Of a DNA stretch of 14,989 nucleotides, positions 1-7,605 are shown in pieces; position 1 is the first letter of the stretch, and each line of letters begins with the position of its first letter. The translations under genes and the position numbers were made by a program. A model generated the notes under the pieces. The model did not search any database and was not told where the DNA came from. It saw nothing but the letters and a program-made list of their open reading frames with translations. Origin of the DNA: Desulfobacteraceae bacterium (GTDB lineage: Bacteria > Desulfobacterota > Desulfobacteria > Desulfobacterales > Desulfobacteraceae); contig PIVQ01000109.1 of the NCBI GenBank assembly GCA_003354055.1, forward strand, positions 1 to 14,989, written 5' to 3'.

Positions 1-68
1 TGGTTTGTGAGCATTTATAATGGATGGATTGGGCTAAGGATCGGCTCCAAAATTAAGGTACAGGTGTA

Positions 69-1874
69 ATGAAGTTCTTAAAGAAAAAAATCTCCACCCC
101 GGTTTCCCCTCTGATGATGGTAGGGGTATTGGTGGTCCTTTTGCCGGTGTTTACCTTTATGACGCTGGACCGCATGGAAAAGAATGAGGAACACATCCGG
201 GAACGCTTTCTGGTCAGGGGCATTTCCCTGATCCGGACCTTTGAGGCCGGGACCCGGACCGGCATGCTGACCATGCAATGGGGGGGGCAGCGGATTCAGG
301 CCATGCTGCAGGAAACTGCTGTTTTGGATGATATCACCTATATCATGATTACTGATTCAAAGGGGAGGATTCTCGCCCACAGCGATCCCGCTCAGGTGGG
401 AAGCGTGTATAAAGGATTACCGGATATCACACCCATCACCCGGGAGATGCGTCGTGTATTCAATCGTACCCGTCAGGTGGATGGTGACCCGGTCTTTGAG
501 GTGTACAAGCGGTTTGCTCCCATGACGATCGGGTTCGGAGGGCGTCATTCAGGCATGCACAATATGCACAACGGGGATAGCGATGATTTGCCCTGGGGAA
601 AGTGGAAGAAAGGCGGTCCCGGGTGGAAGGAATTCTCCCCCGGATTTTTTCAGCAGGAAGAGCATTATATTTTTGCCGGGTTGTCCATGTCCCGGGTTGA
701 AGAACTTCAGAAACACAAGACCCGTGCGATCATTGGCCGGGGGGTCCTCTTCTTTGTTCTCGGATGCGCCGGTATCATTGTTTTGTTTGCCTTCCAGGCT
801 TATCGGTCTGCCAAAACCTCTCTGGAACGGGTGACGGCCTTTACGGACAATGTGGTCCAGAATATGCCGTCGGGCCTGGTGACCCTTGATTTTGACTATA
901 AGGTAACCTCTGCCAATAGGGCTGCCAGAGATATTTTAGGCGCCCTGCCGGAAAAAACCTATCCCCAGATGATTCAACTGGCCTTGGAAATGAAGGAATC
1001 TAAAGCGGTTATCGGAAGGGAAGTGGCCCTCCGGGGTTCTGAAGCCGCAGAACTTCGGCTGGATATGACCGCTTCTCCTATTCTGGATGACGAGGAACTT
1101 ATCCAGGGATTTATCTTTTTGTTTCGGGATCTCACTCAGCTTGAGGCCCTGAAAAAAGAGGTGGAAACCAACCGCCGCCTGGCAGCCATCGGAAAACTGG
1201 CCGGCGGTGTGGCCCATGAAATAAGAAATCCCTTAAGTTCCATCAAAGGTTTTGCCACATATTTTGCCAAACGGTATGAAAATGAGCCGGATGATGCGGA
1301 AACCGCCCAAATCATGGTTCAGGAGGTGGAACGGATCAACCGCTCCATCACCCAGTTGCTTGAGTTTGCCAAACCCATGGCAGTGGAGGAAAAGCTGGTG
1401 GAACTCCATCCCCTGGTCCGCCATTCCCTAAAGCTTGTCTCCCATGATCTTGAGAAGAAAGGTATTACCTCTAAGATTCGGGTGGAGACCCGTCTTGCGC
1501 AGATAAAGACAGACCCGGACAGAATCAATCAGGTATTGCTTAACCTCTATATGAATGCCATCAATGCCATGGCTGACCAGGAGGGTAAACTCATTGTTGA
1601 GGTAACTGACGATAGTGAGGGGAACAGGGTGGAAATTCGGGTAGCTGATAATGGATGCGGCATAGAGGCTAAAGATTTAGAAGAGATATTTGACCCCTAT
1701 TTTACCACCCGCCCGGACGGCACCGGCCTGGGGTTGTCCATTGTGCATAGAATCGTTGAAAATCTTCGCGGTGAGATTCGGGTAGAATCAGAGCCGGGCA
1801 AAGGGACCTGTTTTATTGTAAGCCTTCCCGGTGAAGGCGCTGTGCTCGACTCTAAGTCTGATAATGAGGAATAA
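69..1874 (+). CDS. Membrane sensor histidine kinase, ZraS/HydH-like
   Basis: A 601-residue inner-membrane sensor kinase that should phosphorylate the sigma54-type regulator encoded 12 bp downstream. A first membrane helix lies near residues 12-32, then a periplasmic domain of about 185 residues, and a second helix near 221-243. A PAS-like region follows at about 255-365. The HisKA H-box AHEIRNP carries the phospho-accepting H383. The ATPase domain shows the N-box around N496, the G1 box DNGCG at 527-531 and the G2 box GTGLGLS at 551-557. The family (ZraS/HydH) often senses metals or envelope stress. The periplasmic part contains a His/Met-rich stretch (H160, M163, H164, M166, H167, then DSDD) that could bind metal, which is inference. 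The ATG start has AGGTG just upstream. Confidence is high for a kinase paired with an NtrC-type regulator and low for the stimulus. Confidence 0.93.
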   Translation: MKFLKKKISTPVSPLMMVGVLVVLLPVFTFMTLDRMEKNEEHIRERFLVRGISLIRTFEAGTRTGMLTMQWGGQRIQAMLQETAVLDDITYIMITDSKGRILAHSDPAQVGSVYKGLPDITPITREMRRVFNRTRQVDGDPVFEVYKRFAPMTIGFGGRHSGMHNMHNGDSDDLPWGKWKKGGPGWKEFSPGFFQQEEHYIFAGLSMSRVEELQKHKTRAIIGRGVLFFVLGCAGIIVLFAFQAYRSAKTSLERVTAFTDNVVQNMPSGLVTLDFDYKVTSANRAARDILGALPEKTYPQMIQLALEMKESKAVIGREVALRGSEAAELRLDMTASPILDDEELIQGFIFLFRDLTQLEALKKEVETNRRLAAIGKLAGGVAHEIRNPLSSIKGFATYFAKRYENEPDDAETAQIMVQEVERINRSITQLLEFAKPMAVEEKLVELHPLVRHSLKLVSHDLEKKGITSKIRVETRLAQIKTDPDRINQVLLNLYMNAINAMADQEGKLIVEVTDDSEGNRVEIRVADNGCGIEAKDLEEIFDPYFTTRPDGTGLGLSIVHRIVENLRGEIRVESEPGKGTCFIVSLPGEGAVLDSKSDNEE

Positions 1875-1886
1875 AGGATAAAAAAT

Positions 1887-3245
1887 ATGACTGCAAATGC
1901 TGTGCTGGTTGTGGATGATGATGCGGCCCATGCCCGGATGCTCAAAACTCTGATGCGGGACTGGGGATATAAGATCCATCTGGCAGATGACGGGGATGTG
2001 GGCGTTGATATGGTCAAAGCCAGGCCCTTTGATCTGGTCCTTATGGATATGAAAATGATCAAAATGTCCGGTATGGAAGCCCTGCAGCAGATCCATGATT
2101 ACAATCCGTCTCTGCCTGTGATCATCATGACGGCCTACTCCTCGGTCGATACAGCCGTGGATGCCCTTAAAATCGGTGCCTATGATTACCTTACAAAGCC
2201 TTTGGATTTTGACAAGCTCCGGCTGACCATCGACCGGGTATTTGAGCGGTTGCGGTTGAAAACTGAAAACCGGTCGTTAAAACAACAACTGGAACAAAAT
2301 GTCTTCCGCCATGATATAATGGGTAAAAGCGTAGCCATGCAGTCACTGCTGGATACCATTACCATGGTGGCCCCGACAGATGCCAATGTCCTGGTATGCG
2401 GGGAATCCGGCACCGGAAAGGAACTGGTATCCGCAGCCCTCCATTACAACAGCCTGAGAAAAGATGCTCCCTATATCCGCATCAATTGCGCAGCCATCAC
2501 GGAAACCCTTCTGGAATCCGAATTGTTCGGCCATGAGCGCGGGGCCTTTACCGGTGCGGACAAAAAGCGGAAGGGCAAGTTTCTGATGGCAGACAGGGGC
2601 AGTATCCTTCTGGATGAAATCGGTGAGATGAGTCTTGCCATGCAGGCCAAGTTGTTGAGGGTCATCCAGGAAAAGGAGATCACCCCTGTGGGATCGGATA
2701 TGACTATTTCCGTGGATGTACGGGTCGTTGCCGCCACCAACCGGGATTTAAAGGTCATGTCAGCCAATAAGGAATTCAGGGAGGATCTCTACTACCGCCT
2801 GAACGTGGTGAGAATTGATATCCCGTCCCTGAGACGGCGTCCTGAAGATATTCCCGAGCTGGCCATTCATTTTCTGGAAACTTTTTCCAAAAAGAACAAG
2901 CGGGATATCCAGGGATTTACCCCCAATGCCATGGATACCCTGATCCGGTATGCCTGGCCCGGCAATGTCAGGGAGTTGATGAATGCCGTGGAAAGAGGGG
3001 TGGTCCTGGCCAGAACCGACTATATCAGAAGGGCGGATCTCACATTCATATCCGAAGACGAGCTTGCCCCCCCGGCCCCGGACCAGAACCTTGAGAATAT
3101 CAGTCTGTCAAAAGTCGAGGAAAAGGCCATTTTATCCACTCTTGCCTCAGCCAAGGGCAATAAAAGCGAAACCGCCCGCCGCCTGGGAATTACCCGGAAG
3201 ACCCTGCTGAAAAAACTCAAGCAATATGGAAAGGACTCGCAATGA
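1887..3245 (+). CDS. Sigma54-dependent response regulator, ZraR/NtrC family
   Basis: A 452-residue enhancer-binding regulator, the evident partner of the upstream kinase. The receiver domain covers about residues 4-118, with acidic residues D10-D12, phospho-acceptor D54 and K104. The AAA+ domain has Walker A GESGTGKE at 172-179, the sigma54-contacting GAFTGA loop at 219-224, Walker B ending LLDE near 241-244, and WPGNVREL near 357-364. A Fis-type helix-turn-helix sits at about 425-447. The protein should therefore activate RpoN-dependent promoters after phosphorylation. It lies 12 bp after the kinase gene and its stop overlaps the next start (ATGA), so the three genes are probably co-transcribed. 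A sigma54-type promoter exists at 12015-12030 in this window, but nothing shows that this regulator controls it. All catalytic motifs are intact. Confidence 0.95.
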   Translation: MTANAVLVVDDDAAHARMLKTLMRDWGYKIHLADDGDVGVDMVKARPFDLVLMDMKMIKMSGMEALQQIHDYNPSLPVIIMTAYSSVDTAVDALKIGAYDYLTKPLDFDKLRLTIDRVFERLRLKTENRSLKQQLEQNVFRHDIMGKSVAMQSLLDTITMVAPTDANVLVCGESGTGKELVSAALHYNSLRKDAPYIRINCAAITETLLESELFGHERGAFTGADKKRKGKFLMADRGSILLDEIGEMSLAMQAKLLRVIQEKEITPVGSDMTISVDVRVVAATNRDLKVMSANKEFREDLYYRLNVVRIDIPSLRRRPEDIPELAIHFLETFSKKNKRDIQGFTPNAMDTLIRYAWPGNVRELMNAVERGVVLARTDYIRRADLTFISEDELAPPAPDQNLENISLSKVEEKAILSTLASAKGNKSETARRLGITRKTLLKKLKQYGKDSQ

Positions 3246-3439
3246 ACGATCTCGACTTGAATCAAACAATATCCCTTGACCCTGTCGTCACGGCAGCGGT
3301 CCTTAAAATAGAGGAATTCATCACCCAGACCACTGGCCAGGCTCCCACCTCAAAAGAGATGTCAGATGCCCTGACCCGGTATTTTGTGCTTAATGAGATT
3401 CTGGAGTTTATTAAGATGTCCAGGGAGGAGGGAGAGTAA
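3242..3439 (+). CDS. Small hypothetical protein coupled to the sigma54 regulator
   Basis: A 65-residue, acidic, mostly helical protein with no signal peptide, membrane segment or cysteine. I do not recognise its family. Its ATG overlaps the TGA of the response-regulator gene (ATGA), and an AAAGGA-type ribosome site lies inside the end of that gene, so translation is probably coupled to the two-component system. Amphipathic helices are likely at about residues 13-30, 36-48 and 50-63, typical of a small partner or adaptor protein. The next gene is convergent and ends 6 bp away, so this is the last gene of the unit. Function is unknown; the tight coupling suggests a role with the kinase/regulator pair, which is inference. 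Confidence 0.75.
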   Translation: MNDLDLNQTISLDPVVTAAVLKIEEFITQTTGQAPTSKEMSDALTRYFVLNEILEFIKMSREEGE

Positions 3440-3445
3440 CAGCCA

Positions 3446-3961
3446 TTATTCTTTTTCGGTAAGTCTGGCCTTTAACGAACTATGAACCAAGAACAGCCCA
3501 ACAAACGGGATGCTTTCCGAAAGGATTCGATTGCCTTGAAATCCGAATGAGAGTGCAAAGGCAATAGCCGAAGCCGCTAAAAGGAAAAAGGAGTACTTTT
3601 TTATGGTTTTCTTATCAGGCGATTCAACGCCGATAAATCCTTTTGAGCTAATCAATGTTGATATCACGCCGATGCCGATAACCCAGATCAGTACGCCTGA
3701 GGCCTGGAGAGAGTCGTATATTTGGTTGAGCCACCATTGATGGGTAATAAAAGCCAGACCGCCGCTGAACAGATAGAGGTTGATTCCCAGAAAGATACGA
3801 TTCAAGAGTAACTTCCTGTAAAGAAACACAAGAATTACAGCAAGAGCAACAAATCCGCTGAGGACAAAAGGGCCTTCCCAGTTCATTGGAATAGATTTGT
3901 CGATGAAGCTGACTGATATGAGAAAAACGATTAAGGGAACGGTTTCCAGAATGTTCAGCAT
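3446..3961 (-). CDS. Small multi-pass membrane protein, unknown function
   Basis: A 171-residue, strongly hydrophobic protein with five or six predicted membrane helices (roughly residues 5-22, 29-48, 52-74, 86-105, 122-141 and perhaps 145-163). Charged connecting loops include KKTIKK near 117-122. I do not recognise the family and see no catalytic or metal-binding signature. The ATG at 3961 has an AAGG ribosome site about 8 bases upstream. The gene is convergent with the two-component operon, only 6 bp separating the stops, and no hairpin terminator is visible between them. Its upstream region is the 250-bp spacer with several inverted repeats described separately. It is probably an integral inner-membrane protein transcribed alone. 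Confidence 0.7.
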   Translation of the reverse strand: MLNILETVPLIVFLISVSFIDKSIPMNWEGPFVLSGFVALAVILVFLYRKLLLNRIFLGINLYLFSGGLAFITHQWWLNQIYDSLQASGVLIWVIGIGVISTLISSKGFIGVESPDKKTIKKYSFFLLAASAIAFALSFGFQGNRILSESIPFVGLFLVHSSLKARLTEKE

Positions 3962-4015
3962 TTTAATACCTTATTTGTCTAAGAATTCCCTCGGTATGCC
4001 CACAAGAGTCCGAGG

Positions 4016-4046
4016 CCGGCAGGGTGCCGAAAAAAGCCACACCCTG
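4016..4046. repeat. Overlapping inverted repeats in the 3962-4212 spacer
   Basis: Two mutually exclusive hairpins can form here: CGGCA-GGG-TGCCG (5 bp), and CAGGGTG pairing with CACCCTG (7 bp, 13-nt loop). A further CCTCGG/CCGAGG pair lies just to the left. The spacer sits upstream of the minus-strand membrane-protein gene and downstream of the minus-strand DsrC-like gene. The structures could be part of a leader or only mark the end of the DsrC transcript. Confidence 0.35.
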
Positions 4047-4109
4047 ACCGGATAATGATATGAATTCCCGGAAATGTAAACGAAAATAATATTGAAAATT
4101 AATAAGTAC

Positions 4110-4169
4110 GAGAGTGGGTGGACTGGCGGAGAGTCTTGAATGTAAATTAAAATACCCACTCTCTTTTTT
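4110..4169 (+). terminator. 10-bp stem with T6 tract, terminator or sRNA 3' end
   Basis: GAGAGTGGGT (4110-4119) pairs perfectly with ACCCACTCTC (4154-4163), and six T residues follow directly on the plus strand. The 34-nt loop contains a small inner hairpin (GACT at 4121-4124 with AGTC at 4132-4135). No plus-strand gene lies immediately upstream, since 3446-3961 is on the other strand. The structure therefore does not end an obvious mRNA and could be the 3' end of a small RNA. The long loop lowers confidence in ordinary terminator function. Confidence 0.4.
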
Positions 4170-4212
4170 GACAGGCAGAGCCCTCTGATTTTCGGGTGTG
4201 GGGTGGGCTCTA

Positions 4213-4545
4213 TCAATGCTTAATCTTAGCCAATACCTCAGGCGTAGGCTTGGGTAATCCTGCAATTTTCCACGCAGTAACCGGGTCTGGGAATTGTTCG
4301 TATTGGCAGGTTTTGGCCTGGCCCACGTTTTTGCAGACCGCCCGGATAATGGGAAAGGCCTCAAACCGTTTGTAGTAGTCTCTTACAAATTTTAAGATAT
4401 CCATTCGCTCCGTGCTCAGGGGGCATTCCCGGGATACCCCTTCAATATCGGCCAGGGCACAGGCTGTTTCTTCGGTCCAGGATTCGGGATCAGCTAGGTA
4501 ACCGTCCGGATCCAGGTTTAGACTTGCGGTATCCAATGTGCTCAT
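4213..4545 (-). CDS. DsrC/TusE-family protein lacking both redox cysteines
   Basis: A 110-residue cytoplasmic protein of the DsrC/TusE fold. The core pattern is clear: FVRDYYKRF near residues 53-61, a P-I-R helix near 65-68, and the C-terminal WKIAGLPKPT at 92-101. In true DsrC, two cysteines in the C-terminal arm carry the trisulfide formed by dissimilatory sulfite reductase. Here the inner-cysteine position is W92, the outer one would be E103, and the tail runs on to H110. It therefore cannot do canonical DsrC chemistry. Four other cysteines exist (C29, C41, C71, C80), of which C71 and C80 flank a short loop. Cys-less homologues are known from sulfur-metabolising bacteria and have been proposed as regulatory (RspA-like). 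A strong AAAGGAGG site precedes the start, which overlaps the upstream stop by ATGA. Confidence 0.88.
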   Translation of the reverse strand: MSTLDTASLNLDPDGYLADPESWTEETACALADIEGVSRECPLSTERMDILKFVRDYYKRFEAFPIIRAVCKNVGQAKTCQYEQFPDPVTAWKIAGLPKPTPEVLAKIKH

Positions 4546-4802
4546 GAGTTGCCTCCTTTGAAGCCTAAATTATCCTTGAGTTGAAAGATCTGGAGTCCCA
4601 GGCCGATACATTGATTGCCGTCCATGCATAGGGCGGCGTCTTCGGGATCAACATAGGTGGAAAGTTTCCGGTTGCCGTGTTTGAGTTGAACTATCCATGC
4701 CATGTTGTCCGGATCAAAGCAGGTTTTTATATTTACCCCGCATGCCCCGACATCGGGATATACGGATCTGATGGTTTCGCATAGTTTTTCTGGTGTATAC
4801 AT
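4542..4802 (-). CDS. Small Cys-containing protein coupled to the DsrC-like gene
   Basis: An 86-residue soluble protein of unrecognised family. It has five cysteines (C8, C21, C28, C59, C65) in a mixed alpha/beta-looking sequence; C21-x6-C28 and C59-x5-C65 could bind metal or act as thiols, but no known motif matches. The ATG at 4802 has a good AGAGGT site. Its TGA overlaps the start of the DsrC-like gene (ATGA), so the two proteins are probably translated together and may interact. It is the first gene of the pair; the 124-bp region upstream probably contains the promoter, but I could not pick a convincing one. Confidence 0.72.
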   Translation of the reverse strand: MYTPEKLCETIRSVYPDVGACGVNIKTCFDPDNMAWIVQLKHGNRKLSTYVDPEDAALCMDGNQCIGLGLQIFQLKDNLGFKGGNS

Positions 4803-4926
4803 AAGTCTTACCTCTCTGAATTCAGAAGGTTACGACATAATTGTCGGTAATAAACCAAGGTAATGCAGAATGGAACAAAGTAAATGTTAGGCTATAAAAA
4901 CTTTTGGGGTGGGGGATGTTTATAGA

Positions 4927-5409
4927 TCAGGAATTGGCAAACGCCTTAAGGGTATTTCCGGTGAGGCGGTACCCCACCCATTCATTTAAAGGTTTTGCAC
5001 CGATTGAGTTATAGAATTGTATGGCGGGTTCATTCCAGTCAAGAACACTCCACTCAAAACGTCCGCAACCGGTATTGACGGCAATTTGGGCCAAATGCTT
5101 TAACAGAGCCTTGCCGGCACCGGTTCCGCGGCTTTCAGGTGATATATAGAGATCTTCCAGGTATAAACCGTTTTTACCCAGCCAGGTGGAGTAATTAAAG
5201 AAGTAGACTGCAAACCCAACAGGCGTATCACCCTTGCTGCAGATCACGGCGTGGGCAGTGGCTCTTTCACTGAACAGAGAGTTCTTTATGTCCTCTTCCG
5301 TTGCAAGCACCTCATGAACCGCTTTTTCATAGAGTGCAAGTCCTTTGACAAAGTTTAATATCAAGGCTGCATCTTCGATGGTTGCTTTTCTGATGTTTAT
5401 GTCATTCAT
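4927..5409 (-). CDS. GNAT acetyltransferase, SSAT/thialysine-type
   Basis: A 160-residue GNAT N-acetyltransferase of the spermidine/spermine N1-acetyltransferase-like group, transferring acetyl from acetyl-CoA to an amine such as a polyamine or lysine analogue. The order is typical: IRKAT opening strand at 6-10, strand LYLEDLYISP near 82-91, acetyl-CoA-binding loop RGTGAGK at 94-100, then WSVLDWN near 120-126 and the FY pair at 132-133. I chose the ATG at 5409 because the family domain begins right after it. An upstream TTG at 5442 would add 11 residues and overlap the previous gene. The stop of the TyrA-like gene lies 19 bp upstream on the same strand, so the two are probably co-transcribed, although no metabolic link is obvious. 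The substrate is not determined by sequence. Confidence 0.9.
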   Translation of the reverse strand: MNDINIRKATIEDAALILNFVKGLALYEKAVHEVLATEEDIKNSLFSERATAHAVICSKGDTPVGFAVYFFNYSTWLGKNGLYLEDLYISPESRGTGAGKALLKHLAQIAVNTGCGRFEWSVLDWNEPAIQFYNSIGAKPLNEWVGYRLTGNTLKAFANS

Positions 5410-5428
5410 AGGTGAATTGCCGCCCGGA

Positions 5429-6571
5429 TCAGAATCTTTCAATGAGCTTGTTGATGATAAAGGTACTTTCTCTCATGGCCTGTTCGCTGAAGGGGCCGAA
5501 CCAATTTGCAACCTCGTTGAACTGAGTGATAAATCCGGGTTTATCGTTATTCTCCAGCATATCCAGGTGGCGGCTGAGAGATTCAATATACTCTTTTAGC
5601 AATTGGCGGCGTTCCTTTGTGGCAAAAATGATTTCCGCGTACAGGGCTGAATCCTGGGCAAACAGCCGGCCGACCATACCCAATTCCAGGCGGTAGATGG
5701 GGCTGGAAAATTCCAGGGTCCGTTCCAGCCGGATATGTCGCTGGTATAGGAAATCCCCGAAACAGAAGGTGGCAAAATGGCGCAGGGCCTGAACGATTTC
5801 CATGACATTGTCATGCTCTTCTGCCGAGGCCTGAACGGTTACCGCACCCCAGAGACTCAGTTGCTCCACCAGCCATTGGCAAGCTTTTTCATCCCGTCCC
5901 TGGCAGGTCACCATGATCTGTTTATCCAGTGAGTCGGAGGTTGGGCCGAACAGGGGATGAAGTCCTATGACAGGGCCCTTATGGGCCCGGCACATGGCTG
6001 CCAGCGGGTCTTTTTTAATGGAAGTTAGATCCGCCATGATGGCATGCGGGGGAATCAGGGGAGCGATGGCTGATATCACGTCACCTGTCTTTTCAATGGG
6101 GACGGAGATCAGTGCAAGGTCAACATCCCTGCAGATACTTTCGGCACGATCCCAGTCTTCCCTGTCCAGAGAACGGACCTCGTAGCCGGACTGAGAAAAC
6201 AGCCTGGCAAAGAGCCCGCCCATCTGACCGGCTCCGCCGACAATAACCACCTTTGCACCGGGGCGGATGCCCTTGTGCTCCATTTTTCGGGTCTGTTTGA
6301 TTCTGGACTGGCGGAGAATCACTCGGTAAATGTCTTCTAAAAAATCCGGGTCCACCTCTGCCTTTTTTGCCTGGGATCTTAAGCGGTAAATAAGATCCTC
6401 CTCCCGGGCCGGGTGGTAGACGGGCATGTTATGGGATTTTTTCAGGGCAACAACCTGTTCCACCTGTGCCTGGCGCCGGGCCAGCAAGGATAGGATTTCA
6501 GAGTCGATGCGGTCTATCTCGTCCCGCATGGGGCGGATCTGCTCAAAAAAAATTGTGTTGTCTTTGTCCAT
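5429..6571 (-). CDS. tyrA: Bifunctional chorismate mutase / prephenate dehydrogenase
   Basis: A 380-residue cytoplasmic enzyme of tyrosine synthesis (T-protein) that converts chorismate to prephenate and then oxidises prephenate with NAD to 4-hydroxyphenylpyruvate. The N-terminal AroQ chorismate mutase (about 8-95) has R16, the R32/R33 pair, K44/K45, R56-E57 and Q88 in the expected places. The dehydrogenase part starts with the Rossmann loop GGAGQMGG at 112-119. It contains HPLFGP at 205-210 (H205 matching the catalytic His of E. coli TyrA), ALRHFATF near 262-269, and SSPIYRLELGMVGRLFAQD at 289-307. Length and motifs match the fused enterobacterial-type TyrA rather than the monofunctional form. 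The ATG at 6571 is preferred because it fits the start of the AroQ helix; a TTG at 6607 would add 12 residues without family support. Confidence 0.96.
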   Translation of the reverse strand: MDKDNTIFFEQIRPMRDEIDRIDSEILSLLARRQAQVEQVVALKKSHNMPVYHPAREEDLIYRLRSQAKKAEVDPDFLEDIYRVILRQSRIKQTRKMEHKGIRPGAKVVIVGGAGQMGGLFARLFSQSGYEVRSLDREDWDRAESICRDVDLALISVPIEKTGDVISAIAPLIPPHAIMADLTSIKKDPLAAMCRAHKGPVIGLHPLFGPTSDSLDKQIMVTCQGRDEKACQWLVEQLSLWGAVTVQASAEEHDNVMEIVQALRHFATFCFGDFLYQRHIRLERTLEFSSPIYRLELGMVGRLFAQDSALYAEIIFATKERRQLLKEYIESLSRHLDMLENNDKPGFITQFNEVANWFGPFSEQAMRESTFIINKLIERF

Positions 6572-6613
6572 AGTATATGTTCTCTTCAGGCGTTGTGGTC
6601 CCTGCAAGTGGGT

Positions 6614-6642
6614 TGCATACCATACAGGATATCAATTTTCAA
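6614..6642 (-). promoter_or_regulatory. Possible sigma70 promoter for tyrA
   Basis: On the minus strand, TTGAAA (6642-6637) and TATGCA (6619-6614) are separated by 17 bp, in the 92-bp gap between the divergent tyrA and permease genes. The -35 box is good (5/6) and the -10 box weak, so this is only a candidate. Confidence 0.3.
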
Positions 6643-6663
6643 GAATGATTGACAACATAAATC

Positions 6664-7530
6664 ATGGACACCAAAACAACTCTGGGCTGTCTGGCAGTAT
6701 TCGGCTCTGCATTTTTCTTCTATCTGGCAACGGTGATAATCAAATGGTCAAGTATGGCAGGATTGTCCATTGATTCCTCTTTATTTACCCTTTCCAGGTT
6801 TCTATTCGGCTTCATTACAGTGGTTATTGTCATGGCTGTACGGCGGCAGAAGATAAAAATTGTTAAAAAACGGTATCTCATCGGCCGGGCAGTGGGGAAT
6901 TCCGTGGCGGTATTCTGTTTTTTCAAGGGGGTGGAGCTGACCTCTGTGGCCCAGGCCAATATCCTCAACATGACCTATCCTCTGTTTATTGCGATTTTTT
7001 CTTGGGGTTTTCTTCGGGCCCAGCGGGACCTTGTCTCGGTAGGGATTGTTTTGGTGGCCTTTGCCGGTGTCTGGCTGATTTTATCGCCTGCAAATATGGA
7101 CTTTAACACCAACTCCTTTTGGGCGCTGGGATCCGGGGTGAGTGCGGCGGTTGCCATCATGTATCTGAACATGTCCCGGAGGGTCCATGATACACAGACC
7201 ACCCTCTTTGTCATGTTTGGCCTTGGGGGGATCATTGTTTTCTGCCTGTTTTTTAACCAGATGCGGCTGCCGGATTTGGAAGAATTCAAATATCTGTTCG
7301 GGTGCTCTGTTATTGCCATTGCCGGTCAATACCTGCTGACCATCGGCTTTAAATATGTGACTGCCATTGAAGGCGGGATCATCTCCTCCACCCGGATTCT
7401 TCTGGCTGCCGTCCTTGGCCCGTTCATTGCCATGGATCCAACCCTTTCCCTGACCGGATGGGGTGGGGCCTGTCTGATATTTTTGGGAAATGTCTTTTTG
7501 ACTGTGAGAAAAGCCAAGGGACAATCGTAG
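6664..7530 (+). CDS. DMT-superfamily (EamA) permease
   Basis: A 288-residue inner-membrane protein of the drug/metabolite transporter superfamily, with about ten predicted membrane helices in two EamA repeats (roughly residues 7-135 and 148-283). Family features include the early glycine/serine-rich helix, a short basic cytoplasmic loop near 57-68 (RRQKIKIVKKR), the FFKGVELTSVAQANIL region near 88-103 and its second-half counterpart near 230-250. Such proteins export or import small metabolites, often amino acids; the substrate cannot be read from the sequence. It is divergent from tyrA across a 92-bp gap, so an aromatic-compound role is possible but unproven. The ATG has no recognisable Shine-Dalgarno site in the 15 bases before it, yet the hydrophobic domain starts at residue 7, which argues against a downstream start. 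Confidence 0.88.
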   Translation: MDTKTTLGCLAVFGSAFFFYLATVIIKWSSMAGLSIDSSLFTLSRFLFGFITVVIVMAVRRQKIKIVKKRYLIGRAVGNSVAVFCFFKGVELTSVAQANILNMTYPLFIAIFSWGFLRAQRDLVSVGIVLVAFAGVWLILSPANMDFNTNSFWALGSGVSAAVAIMYLNMSRRVHDTQTTLFVMFGLGGIIVFCLFFNQMRLPDLEEFKYLFGCSVIAIAGQYLLTIGFKYVTAIEGGIISSTRILLAAVLGPFIAMDPTLSLTGWGGACLIFLGNVFLTVRKAKGQS

Positions 7531-7562
7531 TTGAAGCCTGTGTTACTCTTTGAATGACATGC

Positions 7563-7605
7563 GATTTTCACCGGCTGAACTCTTTTTTTCCTGTGGATTT
7601 TCACC
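7563..7605. repeat. Two 10-bp direct repeats, 33 bp apart
   Basis: GATTTTCACC occurs at 7563-7572 and again at 7596-7605 in the spacer between the permease and the hybrid kinase. The 33-bp period is about three helical turns. It could be a protein-binding site upstream of the kinase, or chance. Confidence 0.25.

Noticed and set aside
3963..4364. 133-codon minus-strand frame overlapping the DsrC-like gene
   Set aside because: It runs out of frame through the DsrC-like coding sequence and the repeat-rich spacer, has low-complexity composition and no ribosome site.
4892..4925. CTATAAA/TTTATAG inverted repeat after the GNAT gene as a terminator
   Set aside because: The stem is only AT-rich 7 bp with a 20-nt loop and no following T tract.
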